Positions 46,496-58,360 of a stretch of 62,000 nt of DNA are shown piece after piece; the stretch's first letter is position 1, and each line of letters opens with the position of its first letter. Source of the stretch: Symbiodinium natans. Lineage: Eukaryota; Sar; Dinophyceae; Suessiales; Symbiodiniaceae. The notes beneath the pieces were generated by a model. That model was given only the letters and a program-made list of their open reading frames with translations. It ran no database searches and was not told where the DNA came from. A program made the translations under genes and the position numbers. The stretch lies in assembly GCA_905221605.1 (NCBI GenBank), contig CAJNDS010002139.1:1-62000 (forward strand). Direction: 5' to 3'.

Positions 46496-46750
46496 ACATA
46501 CATTCATTCATTCATTCATTCATTCATTCATTCATTCATTCATACATACATACATACATACACACATACATACATACACTACATTTGCATTTGCAGTGAC
46601 ACTTCCATTTACCTGAACAAACAAAAACACACACACACAAAAAAAAAAAAAACTTACTTACTTACTTACTGACTTACTTACTTACTTACTTGCTTACACA
46701 CACACACACTTACACTTACGCTTACGCTTCCACTTGCAATTGCATTTGCA
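46496..46750. repeat. Compound tetranucleotide microsatellite cluster
   Basis: ATTC units (46500-46542), ATAC units (46540-46580), a CA/A tract (46625-46652), TTAC units (46653-46695), CA, then ACTTAC and GCTTAC hexamers and CATTTGCA words to about 46750. Frames over it give Ile-His and Tyr-Leu strings and are not genes. Confidence 0.95.
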
Positions 46751-46759
46751 CTTACTTCC

Positions 46760-47230
46760 AAAGCACAACACGGCGCAGCATGTCAATGTTCAAGAGCAAG
46801 GCCAACAAATGGTTATGTCGATTCTAGGCCCAGGCAGACGGCGGTCACTTTGTCATACAGAAGGAACGACGCCCAGTTAACGAACCGCGGGACGAAGTAA
46901 GCATCACGATGAGAAACACGAACCGTGACAACAAGATCCCCTCAGGTTGTCAGGGGAGGGGCCTCTAGGGCGCCCATTTTAGACTCCCCCATGCCAACTG
47001 TGCTCTACTTCCCACTGGGCATAACCCGAATAAAACCATTTTAAGACCCTTTTCTTGGCTGACTGCATCTGCATGGCTAAGACCACAGCCGGGCCCAAAG
47101 AGCGCGACACGTCCAAGGCTCTAGAAGCCGGGGTCTAAAGAATGCCTCTTTGAGACCCATTTCAGGCCCCTGGTTCCCTGACCCTGAAGTCACCATTTAA
47201 GACCCCCCGCACACTGGGATACAACAAGCA
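46760..47230. other. No gene seen
   Basis: The stretch after the microsatellite cluster contains several TTTAAGACCC/TTTCAGGCCC-like words (about 46975, 47035, 47160, 47195). These suggest a weak degenerate repeat of about 35-120 bp spacing. No protein-like segment was found. Confidence 0.3.
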
Positions 47231-47896
47231 AGCCTGCAACAATGGCCATTCTGCTCGATGCCAATGAGAGCTTACCGGCTTACCAGCCAAGCAAGACAAA
47301 AAGCAAGATTGCAGCAAGTCCGCAACGACGACGTTCGTTCACGCAACAGACCAACAAGAATAAACAAAACACCTGTAAACGTCATGCAACCGGTGACCTT
47401 TCTTCAGGTGCAGCTTGCGCCGAAGGGGGGCATCACTGCGTAATCTTCGCAGGGCGTGGCACTCGCTCCTGCAGCCGCACAGAATTGCTATCCCCCCTCA
47501 GGAGGCGATTTGTGTGCTTGCACCTCTTGTACGCCCTGTCCTAGCCTAGGTCTGAATGAAGCCCTCCAACAATCCCACATTCTTTCTACCGTGCATTTTC
47601 ACATCTCAGTTTCGAAGACCCCGAAACGTGTTCCAGAACAGTGTCACGCCTATGTTGCGCCCCTGCAGCCGGCAACTGCCGACAGGCATCGCAGAAGGTC
47701 ACAGCGCCTCAAGCGGAAGCTGAGGCATGCTGAGGCAGAGAAGCCTTTCACGGGCTGTCGATTTCAGGCTGCTGAGGATGCTCGACTCCGGGGGAGTGAC
47801 TTGATGCCAGCCACATCTGCCATCGACAGCGGTAGCACCGTGCTGCTCTGCAATAATGCAAGTAGTTACTAAGTAGTTACGTGTATCATTCTGCAC

Positions 47897-48060
47897 TTGG
47901 GTCACCTGGCCCCCTGTCGTCGGTGGAAGTGCCTGAAAATGAAGACCAAGTGGCGGCAGCGAGGGCAGGGGGTGCCGCGAGTGCCGACGGACTTCAAGCA
48001 GCGACTGGAGAGAAGGCAGTGAAATGTGATCCATTTGTTTATGTACACGTGTACATTTGA
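47897..48060 (+). CDS. Candidate terminal exon, unknown protein
   Basis: The plus strand reads LGSPGPLSSVEVPENEDQVA, AARAGGAASADGLQAATGEK, then AVKCDPFVYVHVYI and a TGA near 48058. It is acidic and Ala/Gly-rich, plausible as a protein tail. The acceptor was not fixed. Confidence 0.28.
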
Positions 48061-48949
48061 GTATATCAGTGGAGATATCGACTTAAAAAGGAACACTAAA
48101 CACAACAGCATATACGTGCAACCAATGACAAAACAAACTTGAGTTAACTGTCAACATACATTTTGATATGTAGGCCCATAAACACATGACATGTCCACGT
48201 CTCAGTCTTCTTTTAAATTTGGCGCATGGCATTTATGCATATGTAACTAGATGTACATACGCAGGTATACAGCTACAACCAGTCAATTCATTCTGTGTGT
48301 GTGTGTGTTGCATGTACCGTTGGCGTGTTTCACTTTCTCAACAGACACCTATGCTGCATGCCCATGTCCGAGCCTGCAGTGCTTTGCCAGCGCCCAGTCG
48401 TGGAGCACAGCCGCCACAGGCGCGCAGCGGAAGACAACCTGGAGATTATGGTCCCGACACTTTCGGCACTGGGACTTGATCTCATGTGACAACAGGGGTT
48501 TTGGTCACCCTGGCACCGTGGCAGAGGGCAACCTCCACCACGATCCCACAACGCTCGGCATTCAGCAAGTTCGCAGCTTTCCAAGCTGCAAGCTTCATCC
48601 TATGAAGCCCTATGAAGCCCTATTCGTGTTGCAGGTCCCCACACTCGCACACACTTGCCGCCTCACCCTTCGCAATATCGCGGCTGGCAACGAGGCCCCT
48701 CCCGCTGGGTGTCTCCTAAGCTCTAAGCTCACAAAAATGCTCCCCATGCATCTTCTTTCTGAGCTTCTGCAGGATTGACTGTGATCTGCGCCGGATCAGG
48801 CTGCATGATGGGATACAGGAGGATAAGCAACGGAAGAGTCAAGAACTTTTCGGGAAGCATCAGGGCCTACATCGAGAACTTTGCTAGCACTTGCCGTCTT
48901 ACGCAACGCCGGTGTGTCCCTTTGTCTTTTAAAAGTACAAACCTGAATG

Positions 48950-49440
48950 TCGCAAGGTAAGGCCAGACAGCGCTTGACCCGCAGTGCAAGGATCACTGCA
49001 GACACAGAGTTGCTGGCCGAAGCTCCACCAGACGGATGGGAAAACTGTCCTCCTCAGATTACACTGAGACTGGAAATGCCTACAGACCATACAAAAGCCT
49101 GTCAAATCCGAACAAACCTGACAATGGCCCGACAGCTCCCAGCTCCCAGATGTCTTGATCAAAGCAACGAATGCACACACTGTAATCAAACAGCAGGAAT
49201 ATGGACTGGACCAGCTACGAGAGGCCGCAGCCACTTGCATGCAGGAGCCAAGCGTCCATAATGTCAGGGCGCAGTCGCCATGGCTTGAGCGCGCAAACTC
49301 GATAGCTTTCGAAAATTAAATATACTGCCAGGACATGCAATACCACACCGTTCACTATGGCTTGCAAAGCCGCGATGAACAAACTTACGCGCAGCAGCGA
49401 CACAGTGGATGGCATGATGGCTGCAGCTGCCTACTATTAG
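48950..49440 (+). CDS. Candidate plus-strand exons, unknown protein
   Basis: Two protein-like plus-strand segments occur. About 48985-49130 reads ARITADTELLAEAPPDGWE, then CPPQITLRLEMPTDHTK. About 49340-49438 reads KAAMNKLTRSSDTVDGMM and ends AAAAYY with a stop. They lie in different frames, so an intron would be needed. The opposite strand at 49470-49545 is also open (MHTQLKQRFASQFGG). Confidence 0.25.
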
Positions 49441-50274
49441 ATTCCTGAGGCGACAGAGCTCGGTTGTGTCTTGATCATCCTTGCAGCCACAAGAAACCGC
49501 ACCTCCAAACTGGCTGGCAAAACGTTGTTTGAGCTGAGTATGCATCTGGTCATCTAATAACCCTGCGAGCCCCTGCTCTCAACATGTCTTAACTTAGTAT
49601 CCATCGAGGAAACCACGACTGCTGAAGCCAACCACCGGACCCTCCAAGTTCTATGCTTTCTAGGGCAGAGTGCTGCCCAGAATACCTGGGTCATCATGGG
49701 ATCATCAGAAGTTGACTCTACACCTACATCATCTTTGAGAAACCTGAAGTGTGGGAAGAAGCAGACATGGCACCAGCCTCAGCCCCGGCAGCTGTCAGCG
49801 CCGAGCGGGTGAGCTTCTTCGGGCCCTGTGGCTCCAAATGCTTACAGATGCTTACGGGTCCTGAATGTCCTGACAGTTCCGACAGGTTCTGAGGCTTGGG
49901 GATCGAACACTGTGTGTGTGTGTATATGCCTGCAATGCTGAAGGTCGCCCAATTGTCTCAGTCTCGCATGCATTCATGGTGTTGCATCCCACATAGGGAT
50001 ACTAGTTACAGTGCTTGGAACACAGCTCTGCCGCGCATGCTCTGCCGTGCTCAGTTCGAGGGCCCCGACCACAGCCAATGCCGCAGCTGCGGCGATGCCC
50101 GGGGCTGGGCCTCTGTTGGGCGTGTAGAATTTGAAGGCTGGGCCAATGTCACTGACGAGCTTCGGCACAGGTTTGTGGGCGATGCCTGCATGTCCAGAAG
50201 TAACGATGGTCCCTACATTCTCCCTCTACCCCGCTCCCAATCCCCAATGTTTTACAAGCGCGCGCTTCTTACAA

Positions 50275-50783
50275 GAGAAACTTGCCATCGTTACACTCAT
50301 CCTCCTCGGCCAGTTCCTCACTTCCAAGTACTGTTTTTTCGGACTCACCAGAACTAGAAAAGAGAAACACAGAGGCCGCTTCTGAGACCCAGCCTCGCTG
50401 CATCAGCAGCGCTACTTGCGATCGCAGGCTTTCCACCTCTTTGAAGCACATGAAACTTCTTGTGGCAGGATCAAATCTAAACGTAGTTAATGTTAATGAG
50501 AGGGCGGGTTTCCAGCCCCGCATGCAATGAAGACAGCCGATGTCACCGGGGCTTGGCCAGGCGCCTCCTTCTCAAGGTTGCTGCGCTGACGGCGCTCCAG
50601 GGAAAGCAACCGCCGCTTCTCCTCGCTCGGTGCTTCAGCTATCCAGAACCATTGACGGCCTTTTGTTTTTGACTGTGGAACGATGCTTCTTTGCTTAGCT
50701 GGCAGGGCTGACGAGATTTCCAGTGCTGCTGCTACTTTTTGCAGCAGCCGTCCAGATGTCTTCTGCTGACAAGCAGTCAGCAC
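50275..50783 (-). CDS. Two-exon candidate gene, unknown protein
   Basis: The minus strand has two adjacent protein-like frames. The first, about 50783-50540, reads SGRLLQKVAAALEISSAL, then RQWFWIAEAPSEEKRRLL and RRQRSNLEKEAPGQAP. The second, about 50490-50278, reads FDPATRSFMCFKEVESLRS, QVALLMQRGWVSEAASVF and an acidic tail, LGSEELAEEDECNDGK. They are in different frames, consistent with a short intron. The content is helical with charged ends and has no recognisable motif. Confidence 0.42.
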
Positions 50784-51149
50784 CCGAACACAAGGAAACC
50801 AATAACGAACAATTCGAGAATGAGGTGCGCAGCTGAGGATTAGCGAGCCAGCACCCGCACAAGCAGTTTTTCCCGCCGCAGACGTTGCCCCTGGTCTTGC
50901 CGCGAGTACTGCTAGACAGGAAGGACGCCTGGTGTTCTGAGCCGGTGAGGCTCAGAGTGCGCTGCTACAGTAGTGGGTGCGAGGCCACACCGGTGCCTGT
51001 CTCGCGCGCAGCTGGTTCTGTGAACCCAGTGTCAGTGACGCATACAAAGCTCCGGCAGCTTTCACGACGTCCAGCGGACACCAGTTGAAAGTTGACGAAC
51101 AGGTAGATCTGTGAAGGCTGGCACTTTGAGGCATTGCAGCCTCGGACTC

Positions 51150-51205
51150 TACTAATTAAACCGTCACCGTCGCAGTCTTCAAGGGTCTGTCTGCAGGGTA
51201 CCCCC
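51150..51205 (-). CDS. Candidate EF-hand loop exon
   Basis: The minus strand reads QTLEDCDGDGLIS. This fits the start of a canonical EF-hand calcium loop: D1, D3, D5, G6 and I8 are present. Position 12, normally Glu, would be Arg if the frame continued, but a GTAGAG donor follows the Ile codon, so the loop may be split by an intron. No second EF-hand was found. Confidence 0.32.
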
Positions 51206-51409
51206 GCTGAGAGGCGTCGTGTCTTCAAGCCTTGAGGCTATACCCATCCTCATTAGAGCCGAGGTCCCAACTCCGACGTGTAGATTCCCTTTCCTACATA
51301 ATTTCTAAGCACCATGCAGGCTAGATTGATAACTTCAAGGACAAGGACAAGGACAACGCCAACGCCAAACACAACAACAGTAACCTGCAAACAGGCAACA
51401 ACCAACAAC

Positions 51410-51700
51410 CACGACCACGGCAAGAACAAGAACAAGAACAAGAACAAGAACGAGCACAACAACAAGAACGAGGACACAAACAAAAGCAACAGCAAAAACA
51501 ATAACAATAACAAAAGCAAGAACAGTAAGAATAACAAGAAATACAATAACAAGAACAAGAACAAGAGCAAGAAAAGGAACACAATTAACAACTAACAGCT
51601 AGTAACAAACAACTAAAAACGATCATCTAACACCTACAACTGCAACTGCAACTACAACTATACCATTGCTATATATCTACTACTGCTACTACTGCTACTA
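51410..51700. repeat. A/C/G-rich, T-poor (AACAAG)n tract followed by trinucleotide repeats
   Basis: From 51410 to about 51595 the plus strand is built of AACAAG, AACAAC and AAGAAC words with very few T. From 51630 it turns into CTACAACTGCAA and CTACTACTG units. The Lys/Asn and Leu/Phe frames over it (51253-51595) are by-products. Confidence 0.88.
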
Positions 51701-51789
51701 CTGCTCAAAACGCACGAACCCAAGCCACAGCTGCGACTTGCATGGTGCTGCTTTGGTGAATACTGTAGCAGCTAGGCTTAGAGTACATG

Positions 51790-52335
51790 TTTAGAGGACT
51801 GCACGTATCACAAGACCTTGCGCAACTTGAACACGTATTGGGACTCTGACCATTTTTTGTTTGCCTCCCAACCGCCCACAGCGGACCGTCATGAGGACTG
51901 GGAATCCAACAGCGAAAGGCGCTTGGGGAACCAGCCGAGAGTCGAGGGTACTTCGGAATGAGATTTTGGAGTTGAGTCCTTGTAAACCTGCGAACATTCT
52001 GGGCTTCATGCCAGTGTTTGTAGCGAAGGGATAGGTTTTGCAGCATTTGCTGGTGCTCTATCGGATCGGCTGGCTCAGCTGGCCTCGCTGACACTATAAT
52101 CCCACCTAAGATCACTTAAGCTAAACGACGATCTGTCAACATTATGCGCAGATGGTCGAGTGAACAGCTGCCGAAGTTGCTGCAAAGGGGCCGCAGAGCC
52201 TTCTGGCCCTCAGCTTCGATCAGTACAAAAAGTTCTCATATTCTCTAGGGCTCGCAGCGACAACTTGACTCATTGATCCCATTAAGATCCATAGGAACGG
52301 AGAAGAACAGAGGCTCAAGCACTGATGCCTCGTGC
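51790..52335 (-). CDS. Candidate multi-exon gene, unknown protein
   Basis: Protein-like minus-strand segments follow one another. About 52330-52240 reads EASVLEPLFFSVPMDLNG, then INESSCRC. About 52210-52145 reads EGSAAPLQQLRQLFTRPSA. About 52085-51990 reads EPADPIEHQQMLQNLSLRYK and HWHEAQN. About 51940-51795 reads PFAVGFPVLMTVRCGRLGGK then QKMVRVPIRVQVAQGLVI. They are in different frames and so need introns whose borders were not fixed. The family is not recognised. Confidence 0.36.
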
Positions 52336-52999
52336 AAATCCTTTGCGGCACACTTGCATCGAGCTGACACTTAATGTTTTTCTTTCTGGACATCGCTCTT
52401 GCCTTTACCTTGCAAGTGGCAGGCCATGTGAAGTTCACCTACAACCATCACATGCGGCCTAAGGGTACAGTTCGGCACATTCCATGCCACTAGCAGCCAA
52501 CAGCTTGAAAGCAATAGCCGTGATGTCCAGCCCAAGTATTGGGTCTTGGCAGAAGACAGGGTCTGTGCCGGTGTCAGACCTACGCGGGCCCTCTATTGTC
52601 GGCTGCATCCCGTTCTTCCAGCCTGAGCCTGCGCTTGCATGGCGAGGTCTTGCTCTTGGTTAACTTAGGCTTAGGTGGCTATAAGGACGCCCCGGGGCCA
52701 CGTCGCAGCTTGCCAGCACTCTGCAGTTGCATGTCCGTAAGCTGCCTTGTAATCACATGTGCGCCTTGTTGCTCCGACTGGAAGCACGTAGAGGGTAACA
52801 GCTCAGACTGCGGTGTGGCCCGAGCGGACGAATGGTGCACACGAATTAGACGCACATTGCCACGTGCTGCTACCCAGGTGAGTAAGGAAGGCCAGCGTCC
52901 ACTCACAAATATGGAGCTTGACTGCAGGTAAAGCTCCAAGGAGGCACCACTGGAACTCAAAGTCTTTGAGAATGAGGCTAGATCTTTGTAAGTCTTTGA

Positions 53000-53560
53000 G
53001 TGTTAAATGTCCAGCGCGGACGTGGAGCAGCTACTCCTCGAGCTCACTTATGCAAGCCGAAACTCCCGGATTCCGTGACCTGGCCAGGGCAGTATTGGCC
53101 GACACTCGGCAAGACGCAGAGCACGTTTTGCAGTTACTGGCAGTATGGTTCCTCGATGAATTCGATGGCACCAAACGTCTGCTTTTGTCTGGGGACGAGA
53201 CCTCGAGCCGAGCCTAGATGCCCCTCCCGGCCTCATGAACTTGCGTCGCACGGCCTGCCATGGCGACTTCTTCGCCGCCTGAGAGAACCAAAGAAAGGGC
53301 CAAGAACCGCACACGACGTGAAACACAAGGCTTGGGGCGTTGACTCGTTGACGGTCGGCACACAAGACCCGGAGAAGCTGAAGGATAGATTCGGATCGCA
53401 GATAGGCAGGAGAGGGCCAGAGTTCGCTCAGAAATGGTTCACGGATCCGTTCGGCAGACCCCGGCCTGGACGAGACGGCAAAGGTTCATGGCCTCAGCCG
53501 CAAACCCCAGGCTTGTACGGACTCTTTACAGCAAGGCCGCTGGAGTCAAGAACCAGCTAG
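53000..53560 (+). CDS. Candidate multi-exon gene, unknown protein
   Basis: Plus-strand segments that read as protein: about 53010-53050 (ADVEQLLLELTYA), about 53065-53205 (FRDLARAVLADTRQDAEHVL, LAVWFLDEFDGTKRLLL), about 53215-53280 (APPGLMNLRRTACHGDFF) and 53280-53560 (VDSLTVGTQDPEKLKDRFGS, GPEFAQKWFTDPFGRPRPG to a stop at 53560). Frames differ between segments. The last could be a C-terminal exon. No known motif was recognised. Confidence 0.34.
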   Translation: MLNVQRGRGAATPRAHLCKPKLPDSVTWPGQYWPTLGKTQSTFCSYWQYGSSMNSMAPNVCFCLGTRPRAEPRCPSRPHELASHGLPWRLLRRLREPKKGPRTAHDVKHKAWGVDSLTVGTQDPEKLKDRFGSQIGRRGPEFAQKWFTDPFGRPRPGRDGKGSWPQPQTPGLYGLFTARPLESRTS

Positions 53561-53609
53561 GCAGCTCTGCCACGATTCCTGTAACGAATCCTGGCAGATC
53601 ACCTGACAG

Positions 53610-53846
53610 ATGACCCAGACTACCTGCGCAGCCAATAGTAATGTCTATGTCACATGCCTTGGCGTGGGCCGCAGAAAAGACAGCAAAGGCCCTGTCGCAG
53701 CGCAGCACGCGCTGCTCGCGGTTGGGCGCACCAGCCCTGTCGCGAAGGATTTTCTGCGAGCCCTGTTGGCCCGCATGCCCGAGATCCTGAAATCCTGCCC
53801 TGCAGTTTATTCGCTCCATCGTTCCCTTGCTTGGAGGGGCGTTTAG
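53610..53846 (+). CDS. Candidate terminal exon, unknown protein
   Basis: The plus strand is open to a TAG at 53846 with VAAQHALLAVGRTSPVAKD, then FLRALLARMPEILKSCPAVY and SLHRSLAWRGV. The helical content is plausible. The minus strand is open over the same bases (53526-53888) with Ala/Gly-rich content, so the strand is not secure. Confidence 0.27.
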   Translation: MTQTTCAANSNVYVTCLGVGRRKDSKGPVAAQHALLAVGRTSPVAKDFLRALLARMPEILKSCPAVYSLHRSLAWRGV

Positions 53847-54764
53847 GCTTTCGACCTGCGTACCTGTCGACATTAAGGCGGGTCTCACTGCAGGAGCGTT
53901 TCATGTTCTGCTGTTCTGCTGTGCACAAGTAAGCTTGCAGGCAACCTCACACATCGATCGCAAGACTTAAGCGCAACGTCTCGCATCAGTTGCCTGGTGA
54001 AGTTGGCCTGCATGGCTTGGTCGCCACTTAGCCTGTCCGAGATTTAAATGTGTCTTCTGGTCTGCTTCGCAAATCTCATACGAGGGCGTGCTGCATGGTG
54101 CCCATTTCATGCGCATTTCGAGCACATAGAGCCCTGCCTAAATCAAATCTCAAGCCCCATGAGCTGGGAGCTGGTTGTGCACAGATGCGAGGGGACTCCA
54201 GGAATACTCTGTGCACAAATCTCCGACAATAGCCTGGGAGCTGAACAAAGCCTATGTCTCCACGACTTCTTCTGAGGGTGGAACAAAACTGCTCTGCTTA
54301 AGCCTCACCACACAGAAGTGGCTCGCCGCTCGAAGCCCCGAAGATCCCAGGCCCTGAGCCGCTCCCCCCCGACCTGGAGCTGATCATGGCGGCAGCAGTC
54401 ACCTGTTCCGATGGCGTGTACCTCTCAGGGTTGGGACAAGTTCCACCTGGGATTTGTCTGAGTTAATGTCTAAGGGCCACGCAAAGGCATCGTACGTGCC
54501 CATTTTAGAGCACTTAGAGTGCTTGAGACTTGCTGCCATGTCTTGCTTCCTTACAAACGGGCACCTACGAGCCACACGAGCTGTACTCACCCCACCCCCC
54601 CTGCCCCACGAAAGGCCTCAGCATGCCGAAGTCCATCAGGGCCAGCTGCAGGAGATACGCGACGACGGCCCCCTGGACCTGGCCGGGTCTTGGCCTTTGA
54701 GACTCCGGGCCCAACCCTCCGCAGATGGAAGGCTTACAAGCGGGAAGAGGAGAGGATACACGTG

Positions 54765-54870
54765 TACAATCATGTACATATATGCAGCCTGTGTGCATAT
54801 TCTAAACTCTGTATTCAGGTATACACAGCTTCACATGCATATATGCACACATATATCTACTGATACATGC
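54765..54870. repeat. TACATATA/CACATATA low-complexity stretch
   Basis: Alternating purine-pyrimidine words (GTACATATATG, CACACATATATC) without a fixed period. No gene is visible. Confidence 0.6.
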
Positions 54871-55094
54871 ACACACTGCGTTTGAGTGTGTGGAAGCTAA
54901 TCCTACCTGAAGAGAGGGGTTACATAGTGCTACGCAAGCAACAGGTTCCGAACAAGCCTCGGCAGTTTAGGCTTGAGGGTTTAGGGCATCAAGCTTTGCT
55001 TTAATCCCTTGCTGCCAGATTAGCACCCTGGACTGACATGCATGAGAAGCTGAAGCACACTAGACTGCGACCTCTTCGCAGCCATGAGTCTGCA

Positions 55095-55205
55095 AGTACC
55101 TCGGATGTTGCCGGAGCAGGATCCAGGAGAGATAAGGGCAGCTCCCATCCCCAATTCTAGAGCAAAAGCTTCATGAATGAGCCCTACGTGGATGGGATCT
55201 CGAAT
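55095..55205 (-). CDS. Candidate exon, unknown protein
   Basis: The minus strand reads IRDPIHVGLIHEAFALELGM, then GAALISPGSCSGNIRG. It is a well-formed soluble-protein segment without stops. An upstream stretch at about 55270-55215 (PGALDGPGTVMELGFC in another frame) may be linked by a short intron. The family is not recognised. Confidence 0.35.
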
Positions 55206-55434
55206 GTCGACAGAAGCCCAACTCCATCACCGTGCCAGGGCCATCCAGGGCGCCCGGCCTATCTGCAAAGTGGGCCGCCGTGGGCCGGCAAAGCCGGAAC
55301 TCCACAGTGGTCAACAGCTTAGCCTTTCCAAAGGGCTGAGAGCCCTGATCTTCCTCAATTTCCTGAACCTTAGAGCAAATCTCGTTGAAGATTTACGAGG
55401 GCTAGTAGGCACATGCTTTGCCAGGTAGACAACA

Positions 55435-55761
55435 GTGGAGATTGCTTGCAGCACCCGAACCAGGCAACAGCTTTATGTTGTTGCTGGTGAGAGCACCACG
55501 AGCGTCCTTCTTTTGCCTCCACTGACCAGAGAATATGCCCCCTTGACTCCTGTTGAAAAGCGCCTTTTTGAGTATGGAGAGAAAGCACATATGCGGTCCC
55601 TCTCACGAACCACTCCAGCCTCCATGGCCCGAATGTCTTGCTTGGAGCAGGTCTGGCAAAGCGGGGATGTGGGTCGGACATGTCAGATGCGGTTGCAGGT
55701 GTGGCTAAAGCAGATACAAGCACCAACAAAAAGAAGAAGCTGCAGAGAGCCTGCTGCGTGA
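55435..55761 (+). CDS. Ambiguous locus: open on both strands
   Basis: The plus strand reads YVVAGESTTSVLLLPPLTRE, PLTPVEKRLFEYGEKAHMRS and CLEQVWQSGDVGRTCQM to a TGA at 55761. The minus strand over 55370-55810 is open for 146 codons with a hydrophobic segment (CSFFFLLVLVSALATP). The plus-strand reading looks more like a soluble protein, but neither has verified splice sites or a known motif. Confidence 0.24.
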   Translation: MEIACSTRTRQQLYVVAGESTTSVLLLPPLTREYAPLTPVEKRLFEYGEKAHMRSLSRTTPASMARMSCLEQVWQSGDVGRTCQMRLQVWLKQIQAPTKRRSCREPAA

Positions 55762-56084
55762 GGGTGACCAGATCGCGCAATTGAAGGGGCTGTATCTCCT
55801 GCGTTCGCAAACCGGAGATGCACCATGCGCCTGATTCAAAACAGCTAAACCACGCAAGCCCTGGCAGTTGCCGGCTGTGAATTACAAACCTTACAAAGCC
55901 TCATCGGGGAGTGCTGCGCATGCGATGTCAACAGTGGACCCAAAAATCCAGCTAAAAGCACAATATGTTTTGCGCAGCCACACACACACACACACGGCAG
56001 GGTCAACCTTTCTTGAGATGGCAGCCACTCGTTCACCTAATCGTACGAAGGGAAGCCAAACTTGCCCAAATCTCTGGCTACACA

Positions 56085-56118
56085 CCCCCCCCCCCCCGCC
56101 CCCCCGCCCCCACCCCCC
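56085..56118. repeat. C-rich run
   Basis: Nearly pure C with single G, T or A interruptions, following a (CA)n run at 55980-55996. Confidence 0.93.
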
Positions 56119-58304
56119 TGCTTAACTTCGCACCTCGAACTTCGCAGCCGCAAAGAGAGCAGCTACAACTAGCAGCTGGAGCGAGTCACGCTTCACCTGG
56201 CCGCAGTTTCTCCACATTCGGGGCCGAACTTTTGAGTTGTCTGTGGAGTCGGTCTCGACTTTGGCGAGCTTGAATCAGAAAGTGTTGTTGACCAGTGTTC
56301 ATGTGGCCATGCTACCGTGCAGAGCAAACTCTTGAACCACTTGCTTTTGTTGCTTATAGGGCTTATAATATCGCAGCCGCTAGAATCAGACTATACAGTG
56401 CGGCAGCATCTGCGTCGCCTGAAAATAAGCGCAACTGGAAGCTCCAGCTTGTTAGTTTTTCTTCTACTCAAGTCAAACCCAGATTGCTGCTATGGCACAC
56501 TCTCTGGCTGTGACTATTGAGTCTAATTAGCCGTCGAGGTCTTCACGAGCGAAATCTGAGACCGTAGAGAAAGCGCATGAGCGGATAAAGACAGATACTG
56601 GTACCGGCAACAGAGACGCAGAAAGAAGGCGTTTGGGACGTGAGGCGCATATACGGTCTGGTGACTGCTTCCAGCTGCACTGCATGTCGCAGCTAAGATG
56701 TTCCGACCCCTTAGCTCAGGTATCCCCTGGGGACACTGCCTCTTTCAATGCAAGGTACCCATCGATGAGGCTCACAGCAAGGAAGATCGTCGCAGTCCTG
56801 AGGCTCGGAGGCGCAGAAGGAGGTTTGCACAAGCGCCTCAACTGGGATACCCTCCTCCCCAGATTACATCGCAAGCCTTCTGAAGGCCCAGGCAGGGTTT
56901 GGGATTTTGCTCAGGGCTTATCAGGTTTGTATTTCGTGTTTATAAGTGAAGGGTTTCGGATGTTTAGGGTTACAAAGGGCTACCACGCTCTTCCGAGTCC
57001 TCAGCCGCCCCCTCGTCTGCACCTGATCCGGGGGGGAGTCTCGGGTCAATCCAATGGGGAACCTGCAGTGCCCAGTTCTTCAAATTGGGGGGCGCAATGG
57101 GAACAAAAGCCACCGAGGCAGCTCGCCTCAACCAGCCAGTCGACCGCAATGGAGCGCTCCTGTCTGTCGGCTAGGTGTTCAGCCTTCGGTTGTGGGTTCG
57201 GTTTGAGGTCACGGGTCACGGATCGAAACCTGAGTGTTGGCGATGTTCGGCCTTGGCATGTCTATCACCCTAATCGGTGATTCGATGCGGAATCCTAACC
57301 CTGGACTACGAGTCCTGCAGCATGCGAGGAGAACGGCAGCGACCCTGTTCGTTTTTCTATCCCCATCGAAGCTTCCCGACCAAAACAAACCAGCACCAGC
57401 CCAGACCACTGAACCTCGCCCTTCCTGCGGCACCTCCGAACAGACGGAAGATCACTTCGCAATCTGTGCATCGGCTTGCACGCCGGACCCTCAACTCTAC
57501 AGTTCCGCATGCATCCCTTCCTCGGTGCTCAGCTCCGGCTGATCCTGGCAGCAGGTCTTCTGTTCTGAATGAGCTGGCAGGAACGACTCGAGCATTCCCG
57601 CGCACCTTAATTGCCTTAACATCTTACCGGCCGAAGGTGGCACCGGGTCGGACAATACGATCTTCGTGACAAATTGGAACTACTGCATCTGTTGACATCC
57701 GACGTGCGCAACAACAAAGACGGTGTCGGGATCGATGTAGAGAGGAACTACACCCATCCAATGCACTCAAGCTTAAAGGAAGCAATATGGCGACCATTTC
57801 TCCAAGCGTGGCAGCTAAGTTCCGGCTCGCGCCGAGCACGGCGTCTGGCGCTCCCAGGGCGCTTCGCGCCGTGGGGGCGGCAGAGATTCGGACTCCAGAT
57901 GGGCTCCAGGGAGCTTGAGGGTTTTCGATGGCTTTGGGGGGGTGCAATGAGGTAGGGTGTAAGGAGGGGTCTCAAAGGAACTCTTGTGTAAGTCAGAAGC
58001 CAGAATATCTCCGAAACAAGCCAGAATTGTTGTAGATTCGTTGTAGCTAGTTCCAGCACTATCTGTTTCTTGAATTGTGTTGCCAGAAGTTGTCAGAGGT
58101 TGGGGTGCTATCGACCGATCCTCAAAGGCAGCTGTAAGGTGCTTTAGGCGCTTCGTGTCTTGAGCGCAGGGTTGGCAAAGTTCGTGCGAAAACCCATTCT
58201 GAAATCGCTTTGACTGCTTTGCCGCATATGGAGCGGCACGCCAGATCCCACATCAGACCTTTGGATCCTAGATGTGCGCATTGCACGTATGTAAAAGTCT
58301 GTGT

Positions 58305-58310
58305 ATACGC

Positions 58311-58359
<49 letters not shown>

Positions 58360-58360
58360 A
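58305..58360. repeat. Compound (CA)n(TA)n(CA)n microsatellite
   Basis: CA repeats, then a TATATA core, then CA repeats. Frames over it are repetitive and not coding. Confidence 0.96.

Noticed and set aside
56633-57280. 215-codon plus-strand open frame
   Set aside because: Composition drifts between unrelated segments, no motif or splice context, and a telomere-like GGGTTT stretch lies inside it. Kept out of the gene list.
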